A stretch of DNA of 64,000 bases from Agrobacterium sp. RAC06 (GCF_001713475.1 NZ_CP016499.1:124001-188000), one strand, 5' to 3'; positions 1-8,478 are shown, numbered from the stretch's first letter. The notes: generated from the sequence alone by a model not told the origin. Numbers and translations are program-made.

Positions 1-469
1 CGACGACGGCCGCCAGAATTTGCCGCTCGCGTTCGCTAAGGCTGCCAATGCGCGAGCGGATGTCATCGACGCTGAGCGTGCCCGCCGACGAGTCTGCCAG
101 CCTCTCGGCCGCGCGCCGCACCGCCTCGATGATGACGGCCTCCTCAAACGGCTTCTCGATAAAGTCCACGGCACCCGCCTTCATCGCTTCGACAGCCATG
201 GGAATATCGCCATGCCCCGTGACGATGATCGAGGGTATCGGCGGCGATATGCTCGAGATTTTGCGCACCAGATCGAGGCCGCTCATGTCCGGCATGCGCA
301 TGTCGGTGACCAGCACGGCGTTGCGAAGGCTCGGGGCGATTTCCGAAAAGGCGGTTGCGGACACATGAAGCCTCACGCCGAAACCGTTCACCGTGAGCAT
401 GAAGCCCAGCGATTTGCGAAGTGCCTCTTCGTCGTCAACGATATGGACGGTGAAGTCATCAGGCTGCAT
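1..469 (-). CDS. fixJ: FixJ-type two-component response regulator (partial, cut by window edge)
   Basis: FixJ is phosphorylated by the oxygen sensor FixL and activates microaerobic genes such as fixK and nifA. The ATG is at 469 and 156 codons are visible. The receiver domain is complete: acidic pocket VDDEE near residue 12, phospho-acceptor Asp in [16 protein letters not shown] near residue 54, and the conserved Lys in DFIEKPF near residue 104. The last visible residues ([13 protein letters not shown]) open the LuxR-type DNA-binding domain, the rest of which lies outside the window. The start overlaps the 3' end of fixL by 11 bp, so the two are translationally linked. Family assignment is firm from the receiver-LuxR layout and the fixL neighbour. 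Confidence 0.9.
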   Translation of the reverse strand, partial: MQPDDFTVHIVDDEEALRKSLGFMLTVNGFGVRLHVSATAFSEIAPSLRNAVLVTDMRMPDMSGLDLVRKISSISPPIPSIIVTGHGDIPMAVEAMKAGAVDFIEKPFEEAVIIEAVRRAAERLADSSAGTLSVDDIRSRIGSLSERERQILAAVV

Positions 470-1748
470 TCTGGTCCTCGTCGTGCTGGATAAGGGTGAA
501 ACAGAAGGAGGCACCGCCAAGCTCGCTCTTGGAAACGGTCATCTCGCCGCCATGGGCCTCGACGATGCGCCTGGAAATCGACAACCCGATCCCCATGCCT
601 CCTGCCTTTGTCGTCGTGAACGGCTTGAAGATATCCTGGGCAACCTCTGGAGCAATTCCGGGACCGGAATCCTCGACCGTCACGGTCAGGAGCCCCATTT
701 TGTCGGAACAGACGCTGACCCGGATTTCCTTTTTCTCGGTTTGCTTCATCGCCTCGATCGCATTGCGCATGAGGTTGGTCAGCACCTGCTGAATCTGGAT
801 CCGGTCGACGAAGACCTGGTCGTTGTCCGAAGTGAAATCGAACACGGTGCGCACGCCCTTTTCCCGCGAGCCGACGAGAGCGAGCGCTCCGGCCTCTTCG
901 ACGAGTTGGCGCAGGCTCTCCGTCCGCTTTTCCGTCTCGCCTTTGGTAACGAACTCGCGCAAGTGTCGAATGATCTGCCCGGCGCGAATGCTCTGTTCGC
1001 CCGCTTCCAGCAATGCGTCGCGGACCTGGATGTCGCGGTCGCCAACCGCGTTTTGCAGCAGGCGCGCGCAGCCATGTACGTAGTTGGCGATGGCCGACAA
1101 TGGCTGGTTCAACTCGTGCGCCAGCGTCGACGCCATCTCTCCCATCTCGTTCAATCGGCCGAGCCTTGCGAGCTCGGTCTGGATCTCCTGTAGGCGGGCG
1201 GCGGATTCTTCTCGCTCCGTGAGGTCGCGAACGAACCCGGTGAAGAACCGCTTTCCGCCACGTTTGATCTCGCCTACCGCGAGCTTCATCGGAAAGGTCG
1301 AGCCATCCTTACGCTGGCCGACCACAACGCGGTCGACGCCGATGATCCTCTTTTCGCCCGTTGCCATGTAGCGACGCATGTAGCCATCGTGCTCGACGCG
1401 GTAGGGCTTAGGCATCAGCAGCTTCAGGTTCTGACCGATTGCTTCGGCTTCGGAATAGCCAAACTGGCGGACGGCTGCGGAGTTGAACGAGATGATGATT
1501 CCGTTTTCGTCACTGACGATGGTGGCATCGAGAACCGTGTCGAGGATAGACCCCATCCGGGCCTCGCGATCATCCAGCGCTTCCCTGAGCCCTGCTAGGG
1601 TCTCCCGATCCTCGTCTCTTCGTTTGGCAAACCAGACGATCAACGTCGCCAGGACGGCGAACGCGACTGCTTGGGCAATGACGATTTCCGAGCCTGATGA
1701 ATGCACATTGAGAAGCCAAAGGGCGAGGCCGAAGACAGCCGCGAGCAA
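459..1748 (-). CDS. fixL: Oxygen sensor histidine kinase FixL (main open frame; N-terminus lost to a frameshift)
   Basis: This is a haem-PAS sensor kinase that pairs with FixJ. In this 429-residue frame I see one remaining transmembrane stretch (about 24-41), a PAS domain (about 65-180) and a HisKA/HATPase_c kinase. His120 in the EHDGY helix aligns with the FixL proximal haem His, and Arg140 in VDRVV aligns with the distal Arg that binds oxygen. The phospho-acceptor is His211 in LAHELNQPL; the N box is [10 protein letters not shown], followed by DSGPGI and [10 protein letters not shown]. The frame can only start at TTG 1748, which has no good ribosome site. FixL proteins usually carry four membrane helices and about 500 residues; the missing helices are encoded just upstream in another frame (see 1755-1939). 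Confidence 0.88.
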   Translation of the reverse strand: MLAAVFGLALWLLNVHSSGSEIVIAQAVAFAVLATLIVWFAKRRDEDRETLAGLREALDDREARMGSILDTVLDATIVSDENGIIISFNSAAVRQFGYSEAEAIGQNLKLLMPKPYRVEHDGYMRRYMATGEKRIIGVDRVVVGQRKDGSTFPMKLAVGEIKRGGKRFFTGFVRDLTEREESAARLQEIQTELARLGRLNEMGEMASTLAHELNQPLSAIANYVHGCARLLQNAVGDRDIQVRDALLEAGEQSIRAGQIIRHLREFVTKGETEKRTESLRQLVEEAGALALVGSREKGVRTVFDFTSDNDQVFVDRIQIQQVLTNLMRNAIEAMKQTEKKEIRVSVCSDKMGLLTVTVEDSGPGIAPEVAQDIFKPFTTTKAGGMGIGLSISRRIVEAHGGEMTVSKSELGGASFCFTLIQHDEDQNAA

Positions 1749-1754
1749 AGCCGG

Positions 1755-1939
1755 ACCCGCGCCCCGATCATAGCTGTGGCGATGACCGGGATCGGCACGA
1801 GCAGGGAGAGCGCTTGCGAAGCGGCGGCGCCCATGACGAAAAGCGGCACGCCGACGATCGCGACCGTTCCGAGAACAGCAACGACATAACCCCAGGAATT
1901 GGGGAGCAATCGTCTTTCATTTCGTTGCACGTCGTCCAT
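1755..1939 (-). pseudogene. fixL: 5' part of fixL in a different reading frame (membrane helices 1-2)
   Basis: An ATG at 1939 behind the ribosome site AGGGGCGAA opens a frame starting [20 protein letters not shown] and continuing with two hydrophobic stretches that end in IATAMIGA. It then runs into unrelated residues. Joining it near 1755-1760 to the frame of the main fixL piece ([17 protein letters not shown]) restores a normal FixL membrane domain. The switch falls in a G-rich run (GGGGCGCGGG on the minus strand), a typical place for an indel or a base-calling error. 459-1939 spans 1481 nt, which is not a multiple of three. Confidence 0.7.
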
Positions 1940-2051
1940 TTCGCCCCTGATTTCGCACACAATCAGCCAAAACAATGCAGATGGCGCAATGATCTGCGCT
2001 AATTCCGCTCGATTCGACATACGTACATGGGAAGCTAGCCCTTGTGTCCAA

Positions 2052-2065
2052 TTGATAGAAGTCAA
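2052..2065. promoter_or_regulatory. Candidate FNR/FixK box (anaerobox)
   Basis: TTGATAGAAGTCAA fits the established FixK/FNR consensus TTGAY-N4-RTCAA exactly. It lies 113 bp upstream of the likely fixL start at 1939 and reads towards fixLJ. FixK control of fixLJ-linked genes is common in rhizobia; binding here is inferred from sequence only. Confidence 0.55.
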
Positions 2066-2410
2066 AAAGCTCCGAGGTCGAGTTCGTCCCCACAGATGGT
2101 CTGTTTCTTCGGCATCAGATCGCCCGCGCTGTGATACTGGCTAGGCGGCAACCGGCCTTGCTTGACTTCCGTGTCCGAGCCGGCCATCTTTCGTGCATGT
2201 TGATCGAACGCTTCCATAACATCCGCACACGGATGTGCCTCATCGCAGGCATCTGACCCCCGGCCAATCGCGTCGCGATAAGGTCGTGGGGCAGGGGTAG
2301 CGGTCCCCGCGAGGGGACAATGGGCTACGAAGCGACATTCAATACCAGTTTTTTGTTTCAGAGCGGTGCGCCGGATGCGCGGCCGCGCGTCTTGTACAGG
2401 AGGCCCGAGC
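2066..2410. other. Intergenic stretch between fixL and rnk-like gene
   Basis: No convincing gene. A 51-codon minus-strand frame (ATG 2217 to stop at 2062) ends just before the FNR-type box. It lacks a good ribosome site and its product (MEAFDQHARKMAGSDTEV...) resembles nothing I recognise, so I do not call it. Otherwise nothing clear is seen. Confidence 0.4.
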
Positions 2411-2830
2411 ATGGCTCTCGCAAAGAAACGGCAGCGCAAGCCGGCAATCATCCTCACCCGGACCGATCATGAAAGGCTTTACCGTCTCGCGGAGGCCTAT
2501 GCCGGCCGGAATCCTGATGTTTCCGAGGAGCTTCTTAGCGAGCTCGATCGTGCGCGTATCGTTCAGGACACCAAGATAGGTGCCAATGTCGCACGCATGG
2601 GATCCAGGATCCGCTTCACCAGCGATCTCGGAGAAGATCGCAGCGTCACGCTGGTCTTCCCGGCTCAAGCGGATATTGCGGCTGACAAGATCTCCATCCT
2701 GACGCCAATCGGAGCGGCACTGATCGGTCTTTCGACTGGTCAGTCCATCGATTGGGTGGCACGTGACGGGCGTCTGCACCGCCTCCATGTCGAAGAGGTC
2801 GCATCCCCTGCAGTGATCGATCCGGCATGA
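2411..2830 (+). CDS. rnk: Rnk-like nucleoside diphosphate kinase regulator (GreA/GreB C-terminal fold)
   Basis: Rnk-family proteins carry a GreA/GreB-type C-terminal domain and bind near the RNA polymerase secondary channel; in E. coli rnk affects nucleoside diphosphate kinase levels. The 139-residue product has the short helical N-terminus (LTRTDHERLYRLAEAYA) and the FKBP-like C-terminal domain with VARMGSRIRF, VTLVFPAQADI, ILTPIGAALIGLSTGQSIDW. The start at ATG 2411 is set by the ribosome site AGGAGG eight bases upstream; a longer frame back to 2366 has none. It is followed by a related gene at 2956. Position beside fixLJ suggests oxygen-linked expression, but no FixK box was seen directly upstream. 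Confidence 0.85.
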   Translation: MALAKKRQRKPAIILTRTDHERLYRLAEAYAGRNPDVSEELLSELDRARIVQDTKIGANVARMGSRIRFTSDLGEDRSVTLVFPAQADIAADKISILTPIGAALIGLSTGQSIDWVARDGRLHRLHVEEVASPAVIDPA

Positions 2831-2889
2831 TGTTGCCTGCATTTTCCCGCCTCGCAATCCGGGGAGGTTGTCTCATCGCAGGATAGCCT

Positions 2890-2914
2890 CCCCTGCGCGA
2901 TGTTCGTGCAGGGG
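2890..2914 (+). terminator. Stem-loop after the rnk-like gene
   Basis: Seven-base inverted repeat CCCCTGC / GCAGGGG with an 11-base loop, 60 bp after the stop codon. There is no clear T run, so termination is only possible. Confidence 0.3.
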
Positions 2915-2955
2915 TATCTCCCGCTCATGTCGATGGACGCGCTGGCGACAGCGCG

Positions 2956-3510
2956 ATGGAGAACTGCGAAATGTCGAACGACACTTACATTCTGACCACA
3001 AAGGATTTCACCATACTCGAAGCCTTGTGTGACAACTGGCAGGGCCGCAATGATCGGCTCGTCGCGCTTTGCCGGCGCAAGATCCAAAAGGCCATCGTCG
3101 TGTTCCGCGACGATCTTCCGGGGGATGTCGCCAGCATCAACAGCCGTGTCCGCTTTCGCGCCCATGCCGGCGAGAGCGATATCCGCGTGATCTCGACCGG
3201 CCAGGCAACTGGCCCGGTCGGCCTGTTCCTGCCCATCACGACACCGCGTGGCCTCGCTCTGCTCGGACTTCGCGCAGGCCAGAAGATCGAGTTTGAAAAC
3301 TCGAATGGTCTCGCGGAGACCATGTTGCTGGAAGCAGTCGAATACCAGCCCGAGGCATCGCGGCGGGAACGGCAGATGATTGGTCAGGAGGCGGGCACGA
3401 GCTTGCAGCGACCGCACTTGCGTCTCGTGCCGGGCGGCATGGATGGACGTCACGATCAACTTGTCGGTGCTTCGGACAGTCCCGACGATCCGGGTCCTTC
3501 GGCGGCCTGA
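2956..3510 (+). CDS. Second Rnk/GreA-C-like regulator
   Basis: A 184-residue paralogue of the preceding gene. Matching segments are LTTKDFTILEALCDNW at the N-terminus, VASINSRVRFRAH, and LPITTPRGLALLGLRAGQKIEF. A C-terminal tail of about 45 residues, rich in Arg, Gly and Pro, has no counterpart in the first copy. Two starts are possible: ATG 2956 and ATG 2971 (MSNDTY), the latter 8 bases after GAGAA. Same strand as the first copy but separated by 125 bp and a hairpin, so possibly its own transcript. The role is inferred from family only. Confidence 0.75.
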   Translation: MENCEMSNDTYILTTKDFTILEALCDNWQGRNDRLVALCRRKIQKAIVVFRDDLPGDVASINSRVRFRAHAGESDIRVISTGQATGPVGLFLPITTPRGLALLGLRAGQKIEFENSNGLAETMLLEAVEYQPEASRRERQMIGQEAGTSLQRPHLRLVPGGMDGRHDQLVGASDSPDDPGPSAA

Positions 3511-3529
3511 CTGCCATTCCATCAATCTC

Positions 3530-3562
3530 TCGGACGCGTGCTCTTCCCGCGCACGCGTCCGA
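3530..3562 (+). terminator. Strong hairpin between Rnk-like gene and EamA gene
   Basis: An 11-bp perfect inverted repeat (TCGGACGCGTG / CACGCGTCCGA) around an 11-base loop. No T tract follows. Its right arm ends 16 bp before the ATG at 3579, so it could end the upstream transcript or sit in the leader of the downstream gene. Confidence 0.4.
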
Positions 3563-3578
3563 CCTGAAAGAACCGAGC

Positions 3579-4496
3579 ATGCAGAAAATCAAGCAGTTTC
3601 AACATTCCGATTTCATCCAGGGGCTCATCTGGATGGCCCTGGGCATGATCTCTTTCGTAGGTATGTCCGTCGGATCGCGAGAGCTTGCCAGCACACTGTC
3701 GATCGAACAGGTGCTTTTCTTTCGCGCGCTGATCGGCCTTTGTGTAATCGTCGCCTTCGGCCGGATGCTGCTGCCGGAACTGCGTCATGCAAAGCTCTTC
3801 AAACTGCATATCGCGCGCAACCTCGTGCATTTCATGGCCCAGTATCTCTGGACGATCGGCGTCGTCATGCTGCCGCTCGCTTCCGTGTTCGCGCTGGAAT
3901 TCACCATGCCGATCTGGGTTGCCCTATTTGCCTTCTTGTTTCTGCGCGAGAAGATGACGAGGCCAAGGATCTTCGCAACGATCAGCGGCTTCATCGGGGT
4001 GCTTGTCATCATCCGTCCCGGTATCGCGATGGCCGACCCGGCTGCAGGTCTCGTGCTGATTGCCGCCGCCGGTTACGGGCTCTCTCTGATTTTCGTCAAA
4101 AGACTGACGCGCGACGTCTCACCGGCTGCGATCGTAGTCTGGATGATCGTCATCCAGTTGCCACTCGGCCTCGTGGCTTCGCTGACCGACTGGCGGCCGG
4201 TGCATGTGGCGGATATCCCCTGGATGGTGGTTGCCGGCCTCGGAGCTCTCTGTGCCCATTACTGCCAGGCGCAAGCGCTGAAGCGCCTCGACGCTTCCGT
4301 TGCCATGCCGATTGATTTCCTGCGCGTGCCGATGGCGGCCGTCGTCGGCTCCTATGCCTATGGCGAGGCGATCGACCTCTGGGTTTTCCTTGGCGGTGCC
4401 ATCATCGTGCTGGCCAACTATCGCACGGTCATGACGGAACGACGCGCCGGATCAGGATCGCTTTCCGCCAGCCCGACTCCTCCAGGATCAGCGTGA
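3579..4496 (+). CDS. EamA/DMT-family membrane transporter
   Basis: A drug/metabolite-transporter superfamily protein of 305 residues, the usual length for the two-EamA-repeat form with ten membrane helices. Hydrophobic segments alternate regularly from LIWMALGMISFVGM through FLGGAIIVLANY. The first EamA repeat has FFRALIG and FTMPIWVALFAFLFLREK; the second has FLRVPMAAVVGSYAYGE, the typical helix pair. Substrate unknown; relatives export amino acids, purines or other small metabolites. Start at ATG 3579 with a weak GAAAGAA site. The C-terminal tail beyond ERRAGSG is unstructured. Confidence 0.85.
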   Translation: MQKIKQFQHSDFIQGLIWMALGMISFVGMSVGSRELASTLSIEQVLFFRALIGLCVIVAFGRMLLPELRHAKLFKLHIARNLVHFMAQYLWTIGVVMLPLASVFALEFTMPIWVALFAFLFLREKMTRPRIFATISGFIGVLVIIRPGIAMADPAAGLVLIAAAGYGLSLIFVKRLTRDVSPAAIVVWMIVIQLPLGLVASLTDWRPVHVADIPWMVVAGLGALCAHYCQAQALKRLDASVAMPIDFLRVPMAAVVGSYAYGEAIDLWVFLGGAIIVLANYRTVMTERRAGSGSLSASPTPPGSA

Positions 4497-4771
4497 ATGC
4501 CTGGTCTTGGCACCCTGTGAAGGGACCGCCGACACCATGGCGGACCTTTTCCCTGCGAACCAAAGAAACTGAATGTAGTGACGTGAAACCAGCCAGTGTG
4601 TAGAATAGCCGGTGGAGCAAACTGGCTTCTTTGGTTCCATAATTATGCTTATGACATTTTTCTGGATTTATTAATTTATATCAATGACTTGGCTTGAGAT
4701 AACTGCGGGGGCCGTGTCCGTTCAGTTGTCCCAAATCTCTGCTAGTCCGAATGCCTATAGACGATCCGCAC

Positions 4772-5101
4772 TTAGCGTTTGCTCGCAGATACCGCTTCCG
4801 CTTGGATGACCAGCAGTTCAAGTTCTCGCATATTCATACCATTAGAAGCGTTCACAAAACGATCGATTAGGCCAATCGTCTCTGGGGCCGCGGCATCTGC
4901 AGATGGCACACCCAGTAGCCAGTTAGGTGTCGTCCCGAGCGCCTCGGCGATTCTTACAAGAGTAGCTAAATCCGGCTCGCGTCTCCCAGACACATAGTGT
5001 CCAAAACGGCGCTCATCCAAACCCGAACGTCTAGCTGCCTCCGCGTTGGAAATGCCCAACTGTTTAGCGCGCTCACGAAGCTTATTTGCCAAGAGATCCA
5101 T
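4772..5101 (-). CDS. XRE-family (Cro/cI-type) HTH transcriptional regulator
   Basis: A 109-residue repressor-like protein. The HTH_3 domain fills residues 4-65: LRERAKQLGISNAEAARRSG carries the helix-turn-helix, followed by YVSGRREPDLATLVRIAEAL and TPNWLLG, the classic end of the domain. A short helical C-terminus (MNMRELELLVIQAEAV) may dimerise. I chose ATG 5101 (MDLLANKL); an upstream frame to 5158 would read through the operator-like palindrome at 5102-5118. It is divergent from the LysR gene at 5227 and may control both promoters. It faces the EamA gene tail to tail across an A+T-rich 275-bp gap in which I see no gene. Confidence 0.82.
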   Translation of the reverse strand: MDLLANKLRERAKQLGISNAEAARRSGLDERRFGHYVSGRREPDLATLVRIAEALGTTPNWLLGVPSADAAAPETIGLIDRFVNASNGMNMRELELLVIQAEAVSASKR

Positions 5102-5118
5102 GGGAACAATATGTTCCC
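5102..5118. promoter_or_regulatory. Perfect palindromic operator at the XRE start, with a second half-match
   Basis: GGGAACA-ATA-TGTTCCC is a perfect 7-bp inverted repeat abutting the XRE ATG and covering its ribosome-binding region. A diverged copy, GAACAAAATGTAG, lies at 5161-5173 near the LysR side. Two spaced operators at a divergent promoter fit autoregulation by the XRE protein. The sequence also resembles the Bacillus-type LexA box, but alphaproteobacterial LexA uses a different, direct-repeat site. Confidence 0.5.
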
Positions 5119-5226
5119 CAATCACACAGCTCCGACCATGAACGATACGGAGTGACAAGAGAACAAAATGTAGTTATGGTGTGGCCTGCCGTTCATTTCC
5201 ACTTGCGCGAGCGCAGGAGCTGCCCG

Positions 5227-6117
5227 ATGGAACTCCGCCAACTCTCCTATTTTGTCGCGGTTGCCGAGGAGCTCCACTTCGGTCGTGCCGCCATGCGGGT
5301 AAATATTGCCCAGCCGGCACTGAGCACACAGGTCCAGGCGTTGGAAAAGGGGCTTGGAGTGCAGTTGCTGACGCGCTCGACGCGCAAGGTCGAACTGACG
5401 CGGGCAGGGGAGGTGTTCTATGATCGCTGCATCAGAATGCTGGGAGAACTGGATCTGTCGGCGGAGATGGCCCGGGCTGCAGCGGGCAGAACCATGCGGG
5501 AGATCAGGATCGGCACGATCTATCCGGCAACGACTGGCGTACTCCCGGCATTCCTTGCCCGGATCGGCCGGAAGTTTCCCGACATCCGTCTGCATGTCTC
5601 GAATGGTTCGACATCAGAAATCATCCGGCAGCTGGAATGCGGCAAGCTGAATCTCGGCTTTATTCGACCGGTCGAGAACATCGGCTCGCTGCGCTTCTTC
5701 TCGATCGCCCATGAGCGGTACCTGCTGGCCGTGCCGATGGGAAACCCACTTGCCTCGAAGCACGAGGTGACGATCGAGGATCTGAGGGCCGAGAAGATCA
5801 TCGCCTTCAAACGACAGAACCTGTCCTTCACCGAGCGCTATTTCGCCGAGACCTTCGACGAGCACGGGCTGAATGACAATATCGCCTATACCTGTGATGA
5901 CACCTTCTCGCTGATCTCGCTTGTCTCCTCAGGTCTTGGCGTCGGCTTTGCGCCAGAATGGACGGCAGATCTGCCGGGCAGGGACGTGGTGCTGAAGAAG
6001 GTGACGGGGATCGATCTGAAGATCGGGCTTGGTGTCGCTTGGAGCAAGGATGATCCGACGGCCGCCCGTGATGACATCATCGATATTGCCCGGACGCTGG
6101 GAAGGCCGGGCAGGTGA
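5227..6117 (+). CDS. LysR-family transcriptional regulator
   Basis: A 296-residue LysR protein of normal length. The N-terminal winged HTH is MELRQLSYFVAVAEELHFGR followed by VNIAQPALSTQVQALEKGLG and LLTRSTRKVELTRAG. The C-terminal effector domain (about 90-290) has the two-lobed periplasmic-binding fold, with IRIGTIYPA, LNLGFIRPV and SSGLGVGFAPEW. Start at ATG 5227 is fixed by AGGAG upstream; a frame from 5086 would be 47 residues longer without support. LysR genes usually regulate a divergent neighbour, here the XRE gene, but the target may lie elsewhere. The effector is unknown. Confidence 0.88.
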   Translation: MELRQLSYFVAVAEELHFGRAAMRVNIAQPALSTQVQALEKGLGVQLLTRSTRKVELTRAGEVFYDRCIRMLGELDLSAEMARAAAGRTMREIRIGTIYPATTGVLPAFLARIGRKFPDIRLHVSNGSTSEIIRQLECGKLNLGFIRPVENIGSLRFFSIAHERYLLAVPMGNPLASKHEVTIEDLRAEKIIAFKRQNLSFTERYFAETFDEHGLNDNIAYTCDDTFSLISLVSSGLGVGFAPEWTADLPGRDVVLKKVTGIDLKIGLGVAWSKDDPTAARDDIIDIARTLGRPGR

Positions 6118-6429
6118 GGGACGTGGTGTGGGCTACTGCGCTCACTTAGCCCACTGCCTCCTTGAAGCGGAACGCAATGGCCGGGCGAAGTCGGTCCCGC
6201 CTGACCCCAATTGGGGGTCGCTATGCTCAGGCTCCTGCGGCTTCGCTTCTTCCGGCCCTGACGTGACGAGAATTCCCGCGTTCGCGCCCTGCGGTCGCCG
6301 CTATGCTGAACGCTCCGATGTTCTTCATTGTTTGACCCGGATCTCGCGCAAGCGCGGCTTTGATCCGGGTCGGTCTCGGGCGTCGGGTGCGGTCTGCTCG
6401 CTATGTGCGCTTCGTGCGGAGTTTGTTGC
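6118..6429. other. Intergenic repeat-like stretch with a hairpin
   Basis: No gene seen. A 10-bp perfect inverted repeat (GACCCGGATC / GATCCGGGTC) spans 6334-6371 with an inner GCGCAAGCGC stem. Two similar segments (GGTCGCTATGCTCAGGCTCC near 6215 and a diverged copy near 6292) look like degenerate repeats. The hairpin lies between convergent LysR and traG and may terminate either. Confidence 0.4.
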
Positions 6430-8031
6430 TCAAGACGGGTCGAAGAGAGTGCGAAACTCTGGATCTGCGTAGTAGCGGATCTTCCGCGCGAGTGCCGGTC
6501 TCTGCCCCCTGTTGAGCAGGATCATTGCTTCGTCGGGGAGCCGCATGATCTCATCCGGAGTCATCAGGTCACGGGCAACGATATGCTCGCTCGATGTGAT
6601 GCTGGGCGGCTTCCACGGCAGGTTGGGACTGTTCCAGGATTGCGTGACGTGCCGTTCGTCCATCCGGCCGATGGTTCTTGCCATCAGGCTTGCCGTCTCG
6701 ATGTCGTTGACGCCGAACACCTGTAGCACGCTGGCATTGGAGAGGAAGGTGCCAGCTCGCGGTCCATAGGTCGCACGCAGCTGATGCATGTCCTGCAGGA
6801 TTGGCCAGAGCTGGACGCCGTAGCCTGCCATCAGGCCCATGGCCCGTTCGACAGGTGCGAGATGTCCGAGGGCCGCGAACTCGTCGAGCAGATAGAGCAC
6901 AGGCTTTGCCGGTGTTGTCGGATCGCGCGCCATGTCGGTCAGGCTCTGGGTGACGAGCAGTCGGAGCCATCTCGAATAGGTCGACAGCCGATCCGGCGGC
7001 AGGACCATGAAGACGGTTGCGGGTTCATGCTTCAGGTCGGCAAAGCGGAAATCCGATCGTTTCAGCACTTCCACCATGCGCGGACTGTCGAGGAAGTGCG
7101 TGTGGCGTTGAGCGGCCGAGAATACGCCGGCCGCCTCCCTGTCTGCCTTGCCGAGATGGCGATTGGCAGCCCGGGCAATCAGGCCATTTGCTTCCGGTAT
7201 CTGCTGCATTTCCTTTAGCAGATCTGTGAACCGATGCGGGTCGGCGGTGAGATGGCGGCGGAGCGTTCCAAGATGCCGCTCGTCGGGTGGCGCTGTTGCA
7301 ACGATCATCAGCATCAGTCCTGCGATCAGCGCCTTTGCCTCCTCGTTCCAGTGTGCTTCTCCTGCCATGCCCGGTTCATCGAAGACGAGGGCATCGGCAA
7401 GCGTTCCTGCATCCTCAGCGAGATCGACACTGTCGGGATCAAGACGGTCGAGAGGATTGAAGGCAGAGGTGTTGAAGGCTGTGACGGCGAAGGGATCGAG
7501 TACGTAGACCGGGCCGAAGCTCAGCCGGGCGCGTGCCGTGATCCTCGCATTCTCGCCCTTCGGGTCGATGCAGATGACCGAGCGCTCAGAGGTCAGGAGA
7601 TTGGGAATGATCGTGCCCACCCCCTTGCCGGTTCTGGTCGGTGCCATGGTGAGGAGATGGCCCGGTCCATCATGGTGCAGCAGCTTTCCAGAGTGCAGGT
7701 CCCGACCGATCAGCAGCCCATCAGTGCCCCTGGTCAGCCTGTTCAGCTCCTTGGGCGTTGCCCATTCCGCCGTGCCATGGATCCATGAGGCACGAGCCCG
7801 GGCGAGGAAGGGAATGAGAAGTCCGATGGTCGCCGCAATCAGGGGCACATACTTCAGCACATCGGGCAGATTGCTGCTCAGCCAACCACGCTCTTCGCCG
7901 GGTTCTGCATTGTGCTGGATGACGACATCGATGCCGAGAATGATGCCGACCACGAGATAACCGAGGAACAGGTAGATCACGGCAAGCTTGATGCCGATTG
8001 CCAGCAGGCGAAGGCGCGTGAACAGGGTCAT
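6430..8031 (-). CDS. traG: TraG/VirD4-family conjugative coupling protein
   Basis: Type IV coupling ATPase that brings the relaxase-DNA complex to a secretion channel at the inner membrane. The 533-residue protein has two N-terminal membrane helices (about 12-33 and 60-77), Walker A APTRTGKGVGTI at about 130-140, and Walker B in YLLDEFAALGHL. The conserved stretch GAGTFLSNASVLQVFGVND and the late LMTPDEIMRLPDEAMILLNRG segment are typical of the family. Slightly shorter than plasmid TraG proteins of about 640 residues. It follows the traD-like gene with only 2 bp between them, so the two form an operon leaving oriT leftwards. No trb channel genes are in the window. Confidence 0.92.
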   Translation of the reverse strand: MTLFTRLRLLAIGIKLAVIYLFLGYLVVGIILGIDVVIQHNAEPGEERGWLSSNLPDVLKYVPLIAATIGLLIPFLARARASWIHGTAEWATPKELNRLTRGTDGLLIGRDLHSGKLLHHDGPGHLLTMAPTRTGKGVGTIIPNLLTSERSVICIDPKGENARITARARLSFGPVYVLDPFAVTAFNTSAFNPLDRLDPDSVDLAEDAGTLADALVFDEPGMAGEAHWNEEAKALIAGLMLMIVATAPPDERHLGTLRRHLTADPHRFTDLLKEMQQIPEANGLIARAANRHLGKADREAAGVFSAAQRHTHFLDSPRMVEVLKRSDFRFADLKHEPATVFMVLPPDRLSTYSRWLRLLVTQSLTDMARDPTTPAKPVLYLLDEFAALGHLAPVERAMGLMAGYGVQLWPILQDMHQLRATYGPRAGTFLSNASVLQVFGVNDIETASLMARTIGRMDERHVTQSWNSPNLPWKPPSITSSEHIVARDLMTPDEIMRLPDEAMILLNRGQRPALARKIRYYADPEFRTLFDPS

Positions 8032-8033
8032 GG

Positions 8034-8345
8034 CTACTCCTCCCCGTCGGCCAGCTCGTTCGGCTTCTCCTGTTGCTCCAGCTTCTCGAGCTCAAGGATA
8101 TCGTCGAGCAGCTGCCGGTCATTGTCGCGGGTGAGGAAGCCCGGCAGTTCGGCCCTCAGCCATTCATCGAGCCGGCCGTTGAGGTATCGCTCCGGCTGCC
8201 GTTCGATCCGGTCGAGCACAAGCGCTCCGATCAGGATCTTGCGTCTTGTGTCACGGGCTCTCTGCTCTTTGCCCAATCGCGCCACCAGTACCTGCTTGCG
8301 GGCTTCGAGCTGTCTCAGTCTTTCCTGAATGCTGCGTCTCGCCAT
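8034..8345 (-). CDS. traD: TraD-like conjugal transfer/mobilisation protein
   Basis: A small 103-residue, highly charged protein at the TraC/TraD position of rhizobial tra modules, where such proteins assist the relaxosome. It starts with a coiled-coil-like region (RSIQERLRQLEARKQVLVAR) and contains RARDTRRKILIGALVLDRIE, which matches the conserved core of TraD. I chose ATG 8345 because GGACGAGG lies upstream; the TTG at 8366 adds seven residues without support. Plasmid modules normally carry both TraC and TraD; only this one gene is present here, so it may serve both roles or traC may be lost. Confidence 0.75.
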   Translation of the reverse strand: MARRSIQERLRQLEARKQVLVARLGKEQRARDTRRKILIGALVLDRIERQPERYLNGRLDEWLRAELPGFLTRDNDRQLLDDILELEKLEQQEKPNELADGEE

Positions 8346-8478
8346 CGCCTCGTCCTTTCGAAACAAGACTTAATTCGACGCGGAAGGGCAAAATCGCACA
8401 AGGTACAAATCTGTTGCCGTGAGCGACACGCGGCGAAGCTGCATCCCGGTGGCTTATGAGCGAAGCGAAGAAAGCAAC

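Noticed and set aside
2062..2457. 131-codon minus-strand frame between fixL and the rnk-like gene
   Set aside because: It overlaps the start of the rnk-like gene, has no ribosome site at any ATG and no recognisable domain.
5102..5118. LexA box
   Set aside because: It resembles the Gram-positive LexA site, while alphaproteobacterial LexA binds GTTC-N7-GTTC; autoregulation by the adjacent XRE protein is simpler.
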